DNA of 7,616 nucleotides from Chloroflexota bacterium (GTDB lineage: Bacteria > Chloroflexota > Limnocylindria > QHBO01): NCBI GenBank assembly GCA_005879815.1, contig VBKA01000156.1:1-7616 (forward strand), in the 5' to 3' direction. Below, piece by piece: positions 1 to 6,558 of the stretch (positions within the stretch are counted from its first letter, which is position 1; every line of letters starts with the position of its first letter). The notes under the pieces were generated by a model that searched no databases, had not been told where the DNA came from, and saw only the letters and a program-made list of their open reading frames with translations. A program made the position numbers and the translations under genes.

Positions 1-899
1 CCCGCGTCGCTCAGGCGATGGTTGCCGACCATCAGGTCCCGGGCGATGAGCGTCATCTTCACGACCGTCTCCCAGTCGCCGTCCTTCTGCTGACGGCTGC
101 GCTGGTCGTCCGGTGGGTTCAGATCGGCGCCCTCGGTGCACCGGTCCCGGGTCCATGCCAGGGCACGCTTGAACTCTGCAGGGTCGTAAATGCGTTCTTC
201 GATGCGGCGCGTGATCTCGCTCATGTCGACCGCCTCGATCCGCATCCCCAGGTAGCGCTCGAAGAAGTTCTGGTCGACGATCGAGCCGGCGATACCCATG
301 GAGGTCCCGCCGAGGCTGAGATAGGACTTTCCCCGCATGAGGGCCACCGCCAGGCCAGCACGAGTGAACCGCAGCAGCTTCTCGGCGACGTCCGGCGGAA
401 CCGTCGCGTCGCCGGCATCCTGGACGTCGTGACCGTAGATCCCGAACGCGGGAAGTCCCTTCTGGGCATGCGCAGCGAGGACCGCAGCAAGGTAGACCGC
501 GCCCGGCCGCTCCGTCCCGTTGAACCCCCAGACGGCTTTCGGGCTGAGCGGGTCCATGTCCATCGTTTCCGAGCCGTAGCACCAGCACGGCGTGACGGTG
601 ATGGAGACGCCCACGCCCTCGCGCTTGAAGAGGTCCGCGGCCTGCGCCGCCTCAACGACCCCGCCGATGCAGCTGGCCGGAATGACGCACTCTGCGGGCC
701 GCCCATCGGGGTATCGCAGGTTCGCGCTGAGCAGCTCCGCCGTCGCGCGGGCCATCCCCATGGTCTGGTCCTCCAGCGATTCGCGGATCCCGCGGCGCCG
801 GCCATCGATGGCCGGTCGGATGCCGATCTTGGGCCATCCGCCAACGTATCGCGAGGCTCCCTGCTCGCTGCCGGTTGCGGCCTCCTGCATGGTGGTCAT
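1..899 (-). CDS. fucI: L-fucose isomerase, N-terminal half (runs off left edge)
   Basis: Cytoplasmic ketol-isomerase that converts L-fucose to L-fuculose; the family also acts on D-arabinose. About 299 codons are visible and uninterrupted. They align by eye, almost without gaps, to the N-terminal half of E. coli FucI: KIGIRPAIDGRRRGIRESLE near residues 24-43, then TVTPCWCYGSETMDMDP, WGFNGTERPGAVYLAA, GIYGHDVQDAGD, KSYLSLGGTSMGIAGSIVD and ARDLMVGNHRLSD. E. coli FucI is about 590 residues, so the metal-binding active-site residues (E337, D361 and H528 in E. coli) lie outside the window. The ATG at 899 is chosen because AGGAG at 910-906 sits 6 bases upstream; the second in-frame ATG at 890 is too far from it. 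It is the last visible gene of the operon, 22 bases after the mutarotase stop. No broken frame or odd residue was seen. Confidence 0.95.
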   Translation of the reverse strand, partial: MTTMQEAATGSEQGASRYVGGWPKIGIRPAIDGRRRGIRESLEDQTMGMARATAELLSANLRYPDGRPAECVIPASCIGGVVEAAQAADLFKREGVGVSITVTPCWCYGSETMDMDPLSPKAVWGFNGTERPGAVYLAAVLAAHAQKGLPAFGIYGHDVQDAGDATVPPDVAEKLLRFTRAGLAVALMRGKSYLSLGGTSMGIAGSIVDQNFFERYLGMRIEAVDMSEITRRIEERIYDPAEFKRALAWTRDRCTEGADLNPPDDQRSRQQKDGDWETVVKMTLIARDLMVGNHRLSDA

Positions 900-921
900 C
901 GCCCTCTCCTTCCGGTGCGCG

Positions 922-1341
922 TCACGCTGTCGGCACAACGCCAATGGTCAATAGGATGTTCGCGTAGAGGCGCCGCTCCCCTGTCGCGATCGCCAGGGCC
1001 AGATCCGACCCGCGCGCCATGTCGTAAAAGTCAAACCGATTGAGCCGCTGCAGCTCGAGGCCCGGCAGCTGCGCGCGAAAGTCGGCGAAAACGTCGGGCT
1101 CTCCGCCGCTGTCCGGGCCCATCACGTGCGCCGCCTCGATTGGGATCGCGTCGATGAGCACCTCAAGCACATCGGTCACGCGCAAGAGGTCGGGTGCGAG
1201 GTTGAGATAGACCCGCCTCGCATTCGCGTGGGAACGCGTCACCAGCGGGTAATTGCCGTCTGCGATCAGCACCTGGGCGCCGTGGCCAGCCCCGCCCAGG
1301 GCTTCGAGGACCTCCGGATGGATCAGCCGATACTTCAACAC
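922..1341 (-). CDS. fucU: RbsD/FucU-family sugar mutarotase, probably L-fucose mutarotase
   Basis: A 139-residue protein, the usual FucU/RbsD length. The family interconverts anomers of the free sugar so that the isomerase or kinase gets the form it needs. Family hallmarks are visible: MLK at the start, GHG with H20 (the conserved histidine), IADGNYP at about 26-32, NRFDFYDMA near 101-109, and TGERRLYANILL with E122 and Y126 near the end, matching the conserved C-terminal segment of FucU. FucU rather than RbsD is favoured by the LNRFDFY segment and by the directly adjacent fucI. The start is GTG at 1341. A GAGG at 1355-1352 overlaps the stop codon of the upstream LacI gene, and only 12 bases separate the two genes, so translational coupling is likely. 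The gene appears intact. Confidence 0.88.
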   Translation of the reverse strand: MLKYRLIHPEVLEALGGAGHGAQVLIADGNYPLVTRSHANARRVYLNLAPDLLRVTDVLEVLIDAIPIEAAHVMGPDSGGEPDVFADFRAQLPGLELQRLNRFDFYDMARGSDLALAIATGERRLYANILLTIGVVPTA

Positions 1342-1353
1342 GCCGCTCTTGCC

Positions 1354-2448
1354 TCAGAACCGCCGGGCTGATTCGACGCCAGCGGCGCCAAGCTGAATGG
1401 GCTCGGCCATGGCGGGTGACGGGACCGGTCCGAACGCCTTGTCCACCCGTGGTGGGCCGGTCGAACGCCTCACGACGAAATCGACGGGCAGGATGATCGA
1501 GCGCCGTTTCGGTCGTCCCTCGCCTGCCAGCCGTTCAAGCATGAGTTCGGCGGCCTGCTTCCCCATCTCATAGGCGCGCTGCTCAACGACGGTGAGAAAC
1601 GGGTCCACGATCCAGTCCTCGGGGAGATCATCGAACGCGACCACGGACATGTCGTCGGGCACGCGGAGGTCCGCCTCGCGGAGGGCTCGGATGGCACCAA
1701 ACGCAATGAAGTTGTTCGCCCCAAAGAAGGCCGTCGGCCACGGCGACACCCTGAGCAGGTCCCGAGCCATGCGCAGCCCGCCTTCCACCCCGAAGCCCTC
1801 GTAGCGCACGAGGCGCTCGTCGTACGGGATGCTCGCCTCGGTGAGTGCCCGCCGGTAACCGCTTACGCGGTCCGCGGAGGTAGAGATGTTCCGGCCGCCG
1901 CTCAACATCGCAATGCGACGGTGCCCGAGCTCTATCAGGTGTCGAACGAGCTGGAAGGCCCCTGCTTCAGAGTCGGAGCGAACCTCGTCGACGCGCGGGG
2001 ACTGCACGCGCCGGTCGAGCACCACGACAGGGACGCGATGCGCACGGAGCATTCGGAGCGAGGCGCCCGAGCTGCTGGATGGGACCAGCAGGACCCCGTC
2101 GATCTGGCGCTGGATGAGCATGCGCAGGTAGTCGATCTCCCCGGCTTCCGACTCATCGGTATTGCAGAACATGAGGGCGAAGTCGTTCGCGGCGGCGACG
2201 TCCTCGACGCCGCGCGCGATGGTGGTGAAGAAGGGGTTGGTCAGATCCGATAGCACCAGCGCGACCGTCCTCGTGCGCTTGGAGCGCAGATGACGTGCGA
2301 GGGCATTTGGGACGTATCCGAGCTCCTCGACGGCTCGCTCGACACGGGCGCGCGTCTCCCGGCTGGCGTACCCGGAGCTGTTGATCACGCGCGAGACCGT
2401 CATGGTGGAGACGCCGGCGCGGCGCGCCACGTCTCTGATGGTACTCAT
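1354..2448 (-). CDS. LacI-family transcriptional regulator
   Basis: A 364-residue regulator. The N-terminal helix-turn-helix is at about residues 4-23 (TIRDVARRAGVSTMTVSRVI), followed by the hinge with NALARHLRS near 48-56 and a periplasmic-binding-protein-like effector domain from about 60 to 340. Effector-domain hallmarks include DLTNPFF, QIDGVLLV, VVVLDRR, RHLIELGHRRIAMLSG, GYRRALTEA, FFGANNFIAFGA and PDDMSVVAFDD. The C-terminus extends about 20 residues past the usual end. The two recognition-helix residues after GVS are T15-M16; E. coli GntR and IdnR have K-M there and bind ATGTTA-type palindromes. The palindrome TGTTACCGGTAACA at 6241-6254 is therefore a plausible target. The gene sits inside the operon, between transporter and enzyme genes, so it is probably an autoregulated local repressor relieved by the sugar. 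ATG at 2448 lacks a strong Shine-Dalgarno. Effector identity is inferred from neighbours. Confidence 0.92.
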   Translation of the reverse strand: MSTIRDVARRAGVSTMTVSRVINSSGYASRETRARVERAVEELGYVPNALARHLRSKRTRTVALVLSDLTNPFFTTIARGVEDVAAANDFALMFCNTDESEAGEIDYLRMLIQRQIDGVLLVPSSSSGASLRMLRAHRVPVVVLDRRVQSPRVDEVRSDSEAGAFQLVRHLIELGHRRIAMLSGGRNISTSADRVSGYRRALTEASIPYDERLVRYEGFGVEGGLRMARDLLRVSPWPTAFFGANNFIAFGAIRALREADLRVPDDMSVVAFDDLPEDWIVDPFLTVVEQRAYEMGKQAAELMLERLAGEGRPKRRSIILPVDFVVRRSTGPPRVDKAFGPVPSPAMAEPIQLGAAGVESARRF

Positions 2449-2511
2449 GGAATCGCCGAGCCTGTCTGTGTTGGGGAGGCAAGCGAGGAGCTGGCCGTGC
2501 TCGGACAGCCC

Positions 2512-2544
2512 CTCGCCATTTTCAACAACGGCCTTGGTGGCGAG
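2512..2544 (-). other. Possible intercistronic stem-loop between binding-protein and regulator genes
   Basis: CTCGCCA and TGGCGAG form a perfect 7-bp inverted repeat with a 19-base loop, just after the binding-protein stop codon. No T-run follows, so it is not a standard intrinsic terminator. Stem-loops after binding-protein genes can protect the upstream mRNA from 3' decay and lower expression of the genes downstream; that role here is inference. The repeat could also be chance in GC-rich DNA. Confidence 0.3.
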
Positions 2545-2547
2545 CAG

Positions 2548-3519
2548 CTACTTGTACAGCACCGCCTGGATCTGCGGGTCGTTGATGTTCGACTTGTCGT
2601 ACCAGAAGAATCCGGTGTCGATCGTCTTGGGCTGTGACTCGCCCTTGATCGCCTTCACAGCGGCCTTCACGCATTGCTCGCCGATGCCGATTGGGTTCTG
2701 GGTGATGGCGCCGAGCATGAGTCCGCTGTTGATCGCGTCGATCTGGGCCTGACCGGAGTCATAACCCACCACGACGATCTTGCCGGACTTGTTTAGCTCT
2801 TTGACCGCATTGATCACGCCGATCGCCGAGCCCTCGTTGGAGCCAAAGAAGCCCTTGATGTCGGGGTTGGCCTGGATCATGGCCTTTGCCAGGTCAGCGG
2901 ACTTGAGCTGATCACCAGCGCCGTACTGCGGGCCGATGATTTGGATGTTGGGATATTTCGCCTTCATCTCCTTGAGGAAACCGTCGCGGCGGTCAATACC
3001 GGTCCGGCTGGTCTGGTCGTGGACGATGAGGCCGACCTTGCCCGAGCCGCCGATGGCCGCGGCGAGCTTGTCAGCGGCGGTGCCCGCTGCCGCGATGTTG
3101 TCAGTCGCCGCCGTGGTCACCGGGATGTCACTGTCGACCCCCGAGTCGAACCCGATCACCGGGATCTTGGCATCCTTGAACTTCTGGAGCAGGGGGACAG
3201 CGGCTTTGCTGTCGAGGGCCGCGAAGCAGATGGCGGCTGGATGCTTGTCGTATTCGGCCTGCAGCATGTCCATCTGCTGGTCGACCTGCGTCTCGGCCGC
3301 GGGCCCCTCGAAGTTGACGGTCACGTTCTCCTTGGCGGCCTCCTGCTCGGCGCCCTTCTTGACCGCCTGCCAGAACTGGTGCTGGAAGCCCTTCGAGACA
3401 ATCGGGATGTAGGACTTGCCGCCTGCACTGGCAGATGCATTCCCGCCGGTGTTCGCGGTGCATGCCGCCAGGATCAGCCCAGCGGCGCCCAGGATCGTGA
3501 TGAACCGCTTCGATCTCAT
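2548..3519 (-). CDS. Sugar ABC transporter substrate-binding lipoprotein, RbsB-like (CUT2)
   Basis: A 323-residue extracytoplasmic binding protein that captures the sugar and delivers it to the permease. The N-terminus is a lipoprotein signal: basic MRSKR, a hydrophobic stretch, and the lipobox LAAC with lipidated Cys20, followed by a flexible Ala/Ser/Gly/Asn linker to about residue 34. The mature part is a Peripla_BP_4-type fold: IPIVSKGFQHQFWQAVKKGA, DMLQAEYDKHPAAICFAALD, IPVIGFDSGVDSD, DGFLKEMKAKYP, GFFGSNEGSAIGV, VVVGYDSG and GAITQNPIGIGEQ. ATG at 3519 is chosen because AGGAG lies 4 bases upstream and the signal peptide begins there. Because of the frameshift in the upstream permease gene, the open frame continues upstream to 4638; that 696-codon frame is not taken as one natural protein. 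Fucose as ligand is inferred from fucI and fucU downstream. Confidence 0.93.
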   Translation of the reverse strand: MRSKRFITILGAAGLILAACTANTGGNASASAGGKSYIPIVSKGFQHQFWQAVKKGAEQEAAKENVTVNFEGPAAETQVDQQMDMLQAEYDKHPAAICFAALDSKAAVPLLQKFKDAKIPVIGFDSGVDSDIPVTTAATDNIAAAGTAADKLAAAIGGSGKVGLIVHDQTSRTGIDRRDGFLKEMKAKYPNIQIIGPQYGAGDQLKSADLAKAMIQANPDIKGFFGSNEGSAIGVINAVKELNKSGKIVVVGYDSGQAQIDAINSGLMLGAITQNPIGIGEQCVKAAVKAIKGESQPKTIDTGFFWYDKSNINDPQIQAVLYK

Positions 3520-3616
3520 GCTGCTCCTTCCCCTACGTGTGTGGGTTGCGACCGATCCCCCGCTTCGTGCGCCTGTCGAGCTCTCGGCCTGGACGTGTGG
3601 GACGACCGAATGCCTT

Positions 3617-3641
3617 CCTCCTCCTCCTCCTACTGCTGCTG
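3617..3641. repeat. Trinucleotide runs at the permease 3' end: (CCT)5 then (CTG)3 on the + strand
   Basis: On the minus strand, three CAG codons (QQQ) end the permease, followed by its TAG stop and a GAG/GGA-type run. The purine run resembles a strong Shine-Dalgarno, but no start codon is suitably placed after it; the binding-protein ATG is about 100 bases away and has its own site. It may be only a low-complexity tract. Confidence 0.6.
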
Positions 3642-4638
3642 ACGACGGCGGAGAATGTCGAGATACACGGCGACGATCACCACGACGCCCGTCACCACGA
3701 TCTGCCACTCCTGCGGCACGGACAGGATGCGAAGCCCGTTGGTGAGCGTGCTGATGATGAAGGCGCCGATCACGGTGCCCAGAATCGAGCCCTCGCCGCC
3801 GCTCAGCGATGTACCGCCGATCACCACCGCCGAGATCGCCTCGAGCTCGTACCCGAAGCCGAGCGAGGGCTGAGCCGAGTTGACGCGTGCTGCGATCATC
3901 ACGCCCCCGAGCCCGGCGAAGAGGCCGCCGACGGCATACACCGCGGCCTTCCAAGCATCGACATTTACTCCCGAGAGCCGCGCCGCCTCTTCGTTGCTGC
4001 CAAGGGCGTAGGTGTATCGGCTCAGGATCGTCTTGCCCAGAACCAGGGCAGCCACGATGGCGGCCCCGAACATGACGAGCACCAGGTTCGGGATGTCCAG
4101 CCCGGGGATGATGGAGCCGAGCAGGGAGCCCATGAAGAGTCTGTTGAACTCCGGTGTGCTCGGGTGTGCTCGTGAAGTAGATCGGCGCCAAGCCCGAGAT
4201 CACCAATGCCAGTCCACGTGCCACGTTCAGCGTGCCCAGAGTCGCGATGAAGGGGGGGAGCTTGAGACGGGCCACCAGCAATCCGTTGCCCACACCCATG
4301 ACGCCGCCGGTCGCGATCCCGGCCAGGACACCCACCGGGAGCGGCATTCCCAGGTTCGTGACCACTACCCCGGTCATCACTGCCGAGAGGGTCATCACCG
4401 TCCCGATCGACAGGTCGATGCCGGCAGTGATGATCACGAACGTCTCCCCCAGGGCCAGCACGCCGACCACGGCGGTGGCGATCAGGATGCCGATGGCGTT
4501 GTCGAACTGGCGAAACTCAGGCGAGGCGATAGAGAAGAAAACGATGATCAGGATAAGTGCGCCGAACGCCAAGAAGCGTTGGATGGCGTCGCTGCGGACC
4601 AGCGCGGCGGGTCGCGAGACGCGTCGCGAGAGACTCAC
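3630..4638 (-). pseudogene. Sugar ABC transporter permease, RbsC-like (CUT2), frameshifted by a 10-bp duplication
   Basis: Membrane subunit of the importer. Residues 1-160 in the first frame contain hydrophobic segments at about 22-39, 50-70, 80-95, 98-118 and 128-148, plus the CUT2 hallmark GIDLSIG at 73-79. The frame breaks after IYFTSTPE (about residue 160). The rest of the family sequence continues in another frame from base 4133 to the TAG at 3630: LGSNEEAARLSGVNVDAWKA, GGLFAGLGGVMIAARVNS, ISAVVIGGTSLSGGEGSI and the last membrane segment QEWQIVVTGVVVIVAVYL. The cause is an exact 10-bp tandem duplication at 4153-4172; with one copy removed the reading is STPEFNRLFMGSLLG and the protein is 332 residues, normal for RbsC-like permeases. 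The start is GTG at 4638 with GAGGG at 4652-4648, 51 nt after the end of the ATPase gene. As given, no intact permease can be made. Real mutation and assembly error cannot be told apart here. Confidence 0.9.
4153..4172. repeat. Perfect 10-bp tandem duplication (GGTGTGCTCG x2)
   Basis: Two adjacent, identical copies of GGTGTGCTCG occupy 4153-4162 and 4163-4172 inside the permease gene. Neither flank extends the match, so the unit is exactly 10 bases. The extra copy shifts the frame; removing it restores the family sequence exactly across the site. This fits replication slippage or an assembly artefact. Confidence 0.97.
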
Positions 4639-4689
4639 CGCGCCCAGCCCTCAGATCTGTCGGTTCCAGCGGCGCGACCCATCTGCACG

Positions 4690-6255
4690 CTAGGCCACAA
4701 TCGCCTGGTCGCGCTGAGTGGCGAACGCCATGATCTTCTCCTGGGTGGCATCGGCGGCCGCCAGCTCGCCCGTGATGCGACCTTCGCACATCACGATGAT
4801 GCGGTGGCTCATGCGCAGGATCTCCGGCAGCTCTGAGGAGATCATCACGATGGCCTTCCCCTCATGGGCCAAGTCGTTCAGCAGCCGGTAGATCTCGCTC
4901 TTCGCGCCCACGTCGATGCCGCGGGTCGGCTCGTCGAAGATGAGGATCTCGGTGTCGGCCGTCAGCCACTTGGCGACGACCACTTTCTGTTGGGTGCCGC
5001 CCGACAAGTTGCGAGTCTTCTGGTGGAGCGACGGGGTTTTGATTGCCAGGTGCTTCACCTGTTCGGAGGCCGTCGCGCGGGTGCGACGTTCGCGAACCGC
5101 GCCGAGGAAGCCGACGAAGCGGCGAAATGCGGCGAGCACGATGTTGGTCTCCACATCAAGGCCCAGCGCCAGCCCGTAGCGCTTGCGATCCTCTGAGAGG
5201 TACCCAATGCCATGCCGCACGGCGTCACTGGGAGAGGCAATGCGCACCGGCTTGCCATTCACCATGACCTCGCCGGACTGCGGTCGATCGGCGGCGAAGA
5301 TGGCCCGGGCGACCTCAGTACGGCCGGCTCCCACCAGTCCGGCGAAACCGACGATCTCGCCTCGCCGAATCTGGAAGCTCACGTCCCGCACCATGCGCCC
5401 CCGGTTCAGCCCACGCACTTCGAGCATGACATCGGGTTGTTGCTGCTCAGGGACCTCGGGCGTTTCCTCGAAGATGGTTCGACCGACCATCATGCTGATG
5501 ATCCGGTCGATGGGCGCATCCTGGGTCCGCACCGTCTCGATGTACCGGCCGTCGCGCATGACCGTCACCCGATCGGAGATCTGCTTGAGCTCCTCCAGGC
5601 GGTGGGAAATGTGGATAACGCCCATCCCGCGGTCGCGGAAGCGACGGATGATGCGGAACAACTCCGCGATCTCGGTCTCGGTCAATGCCGCGGTCGGCTC
5701 ATCCATGATCAGCACGTCGGAATCAAACGAGAGTGCCTTGGCGATCTCCACCATTTGCTGCTGGGCGACAGCGAGGCGCCCGACCTTCATCCTCGGGTCG
5801 AGCACAAGGTGCAGGGTCTCGAACAGGGCCGCAGCCTGCGCGTTCAGCTCGTTCTCGTCCAGGACGAATGCCGGCGTTGCCCGTGGCTCGCGGCCAATGA
5901 AGATGTTCTGCGCGACGGTCAGGTGGGGCATCAGGTTCAGCTCCTGATGGATGATGCTGATCCCCAGGCGCTGCGCTGCGCGCGGCGAGTCGATCTCGAC
6001 CGGTTGGCCCTTGACCCTGATCTGACCGGCATCTCTGTGGTACACCCCGGCCAGAATCTTCATGAGCGTCGACTTGCCGGCTCCGTTCTCGCCGACGAGG
6101 GCATGGACTCCGGGGAAGTCCTTGCTGATGCCTTCCATCTCGACCAGGGCTTCGCGCACGCCGTCCCCACCCGTCCCAGCGGTAACGGCCTCCGCGACGG
6201 AATGGTCGTTGACGGGCTCTCCTGCCGCCGGCCGATCGTGTGTTACCGGTAACAT
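4690..6255 (-). CDS. Sugar ABC transporter ATP-binding protein, RbsA-like, with a gap in the first nucleotide-binding domain
   Basis: Cytoplasmic double-domain ATPase that powers CUT2 sugar import. Domain 1 has Walker A GENGAGKST (55-63), Q-loop HQELNL with Q104, the LAVAQQQ signature (161-167), Walker B VLIMDEP (181-187) and switch histidine H218. Domain 2 has the degenerate P-loop GLVGAGRTE (306-314) typical of RbsA, LSGGTQQ (417-423) and FDEPTRGID (440-448). Oddity: FPGV (47-50) runs straight into HALVGENG. E. coli RbsA has 15 extra residues there, and domain 2 of this protein keeps the equivalent stretch (RDVSFQIRRGEIVG). A core strand is thus missing at about base 6105, and ATP binding by domain 1 may be impaired. 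The start is uncertain: ATG 6255 gives 521 residues but overlaps the operator and has a poor ribosome site, while GTG 6159 (VREALVEMEGISK) would give the usual RbsA N-terminus. It is the first gene of the operon. Confidence 0.9.
   Translation of the reverse strand: MLPVTHDRPAAGEPVNDHSVAEAVTAGTGGDGVREALVEMEGISKDFPGVHALVGENGAGKSTLMKILAGVYHRDAGQIRVKGQPVEIDSPRAAQRLGISIIHQELNLMPHLTVAQNIFIGREPRATPAFVLDENELNAQAAALFETLHLVLDPRMKVGRLAVAQQQMVEIAKALSFDSDVLIMDEPTAALTETEIAELFRIIRRFRDRGMGVIHISHRLEELKQISDRVTVMRDGRYIETVRTQDAPIDRIISMMVGRTIFEETPEVPEQQQPDVMLEVRGLNRGRMVRDVSFQIRRGEIVGFAGLVGAGRTEVARAIFAADRPQSGEVMVNGKPVRIASPSDAVRHGIGYLSEDRKRYGLALGLDVETNIVLAAFRRFVGFLGAVRERRTRATASEQVKHLAIKTPSLHQKTRNLSGGTQQKVVVAKWLTADTEILIFDEPTRGIDVGAKSEIYRLLNDLAHEGKAIVMISSELPEILRMSHRIIVMCEGRITGELAAADATQEKIMAFATQRDQAIVA
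6241..6254. promoter_or_regulatory. Operator-like perfect 14-bp palindrome (LacI-family type)
   Basis: TGTTACCGGTAACA is its own reverse complement, with a central CG as in LacI-family operators, and closely resembles the E. coli GntR/IdnR site type (ATGTTA-N4-TAACAT). It lies at the head of the operon and overlaps the first possible start codon of the ATPase gene. The operon's own LacI-family regulator (2448-1354) is the obvious candidate to bind it; that link is inference. Confidence 0.75.
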
Positions 6256-6256
6256 G

Positions 6257-6285
6257 AGTCATCGGTAACCTAACGCACCTGTCAA
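6257..6285 (-). promoter_or_regulatory. Candidate sigma-70-type promoter of the sugar operon
   Basis: A perfect TTGACA -35 hexamer is on the minus strand at 6285-6280. The best -10 at normal spacing is weak: GATGAC at 6263-6258, 16 bases away, with 3 of 6 matches. Transcription would start near 6250, inside the perfect palindrome. If so, ATG 6255 is not in the transcript and the ATPase must start further downstream, for example at GTG 6159. The position fits repression by the operon's LacI protein. Confidence 0.45.
6258..6269. promoter_or_regulatory. Possible second, degenerate operator
   Basis: GTCATCGGTAAC is an imperfect copy of the 12-bp operator core GTTACCGGTAAC: the right half CGGTAAC is perfect and the left half is degraded. 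Its centre is 16 bp from that of the perfect palindrome. It falls between the -35-like hexamer and the first ATG, where a bound repressor would block polymerase. Confidence 0.4.
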
Positions 6286-6361
6286 GCGCGACGGTCCGCC
6301 GGAAGTGGCTCCATTCGACGCGCAGCTCGTCCCGTTAGTGGGTCTCCTCGTGGACCAAGGC

Positions 6362-6514
6362 TCAAAGCGCCTCATAGGCGTTGAACCAGCCGCGGCGGAA
6401 CTCATCCTTGGGCATCCGCTCGACCTCTTGGGAACGGGCGCGCCAGCGAGTAAGAGCGCGCTCATATGCGGCGTATATGAGCAATTTGTCCTCGTCCGTG
6501 ATCTCAAAGGGCAT
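6362..6514 (-). CDS. Possible 50-residue small protein, unknown function
   Basis: ATG at 6514 to TGA at 6364-6362 encodes MPFEITDEDKLLIYAAYERA and 30 more residues, ending RRGWFNAYEAL. I do not recognise a family. The composition looks protein-like: charged, helix-prone, with aromatics (Y, W, F) spread along the chain and no signal peptide or membrane segment. Third codon positions are less GC-biased than in the neighbouring operon, which suggests either a different origin or that it is not coding. There is no strong ribosome site; AGG lies about 13 bases upstream of the ATG. It is in the same direction as the sugar operon and ends about 75 bases before the operon's -35 hexamer, so it is probably a separate unit. 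Confidence 0.42.
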   Translation of the reverse strand: MPFEITDEDKLLIYAAYERALTRWRARSQEVERMPKDEFRRGWFNAYEAL

Positions 6515-6558
6515 GGCGACACGATACCTGGCGTCGCTCACGCCGACGCGTCATCCCG

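Noticed and set aside
18..1043. Plus-strand open frame of 341 codons
   Set aside because: It lies opposite the clear fucI and fucU coding sequences and its translation is an Arg/Pro/Gly-rich shadow without family motifs.
1855..1866. GTAACCGCTTAC as another operator copy
   Set aside because: It is an imperfect GTAA/TTAC repeat inside the regulator's coding sequence, explained by codons; the central bases do not match the operator.
2548..4638. A genuine natural fusion of permease and binding protein
   Set aside because: The middle third is out of frame relative to conserved permease sequence, and the binding protein has its own ribosome site and lipoprotein signal.
4012..4836. Plus-strand open frame of 274 codons
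   Set aside because: It is opposite the permease and ATPase genes; its His/Asp/Arg-rich translation is typical of antisense frames in GC-rich DNA.
5212..6252. Plus-strand open frame of 346 codons
   Set aside because: It lies wholly opposite the ATPase gene, whose Walker and signature motifs prove the minus strand is coding.
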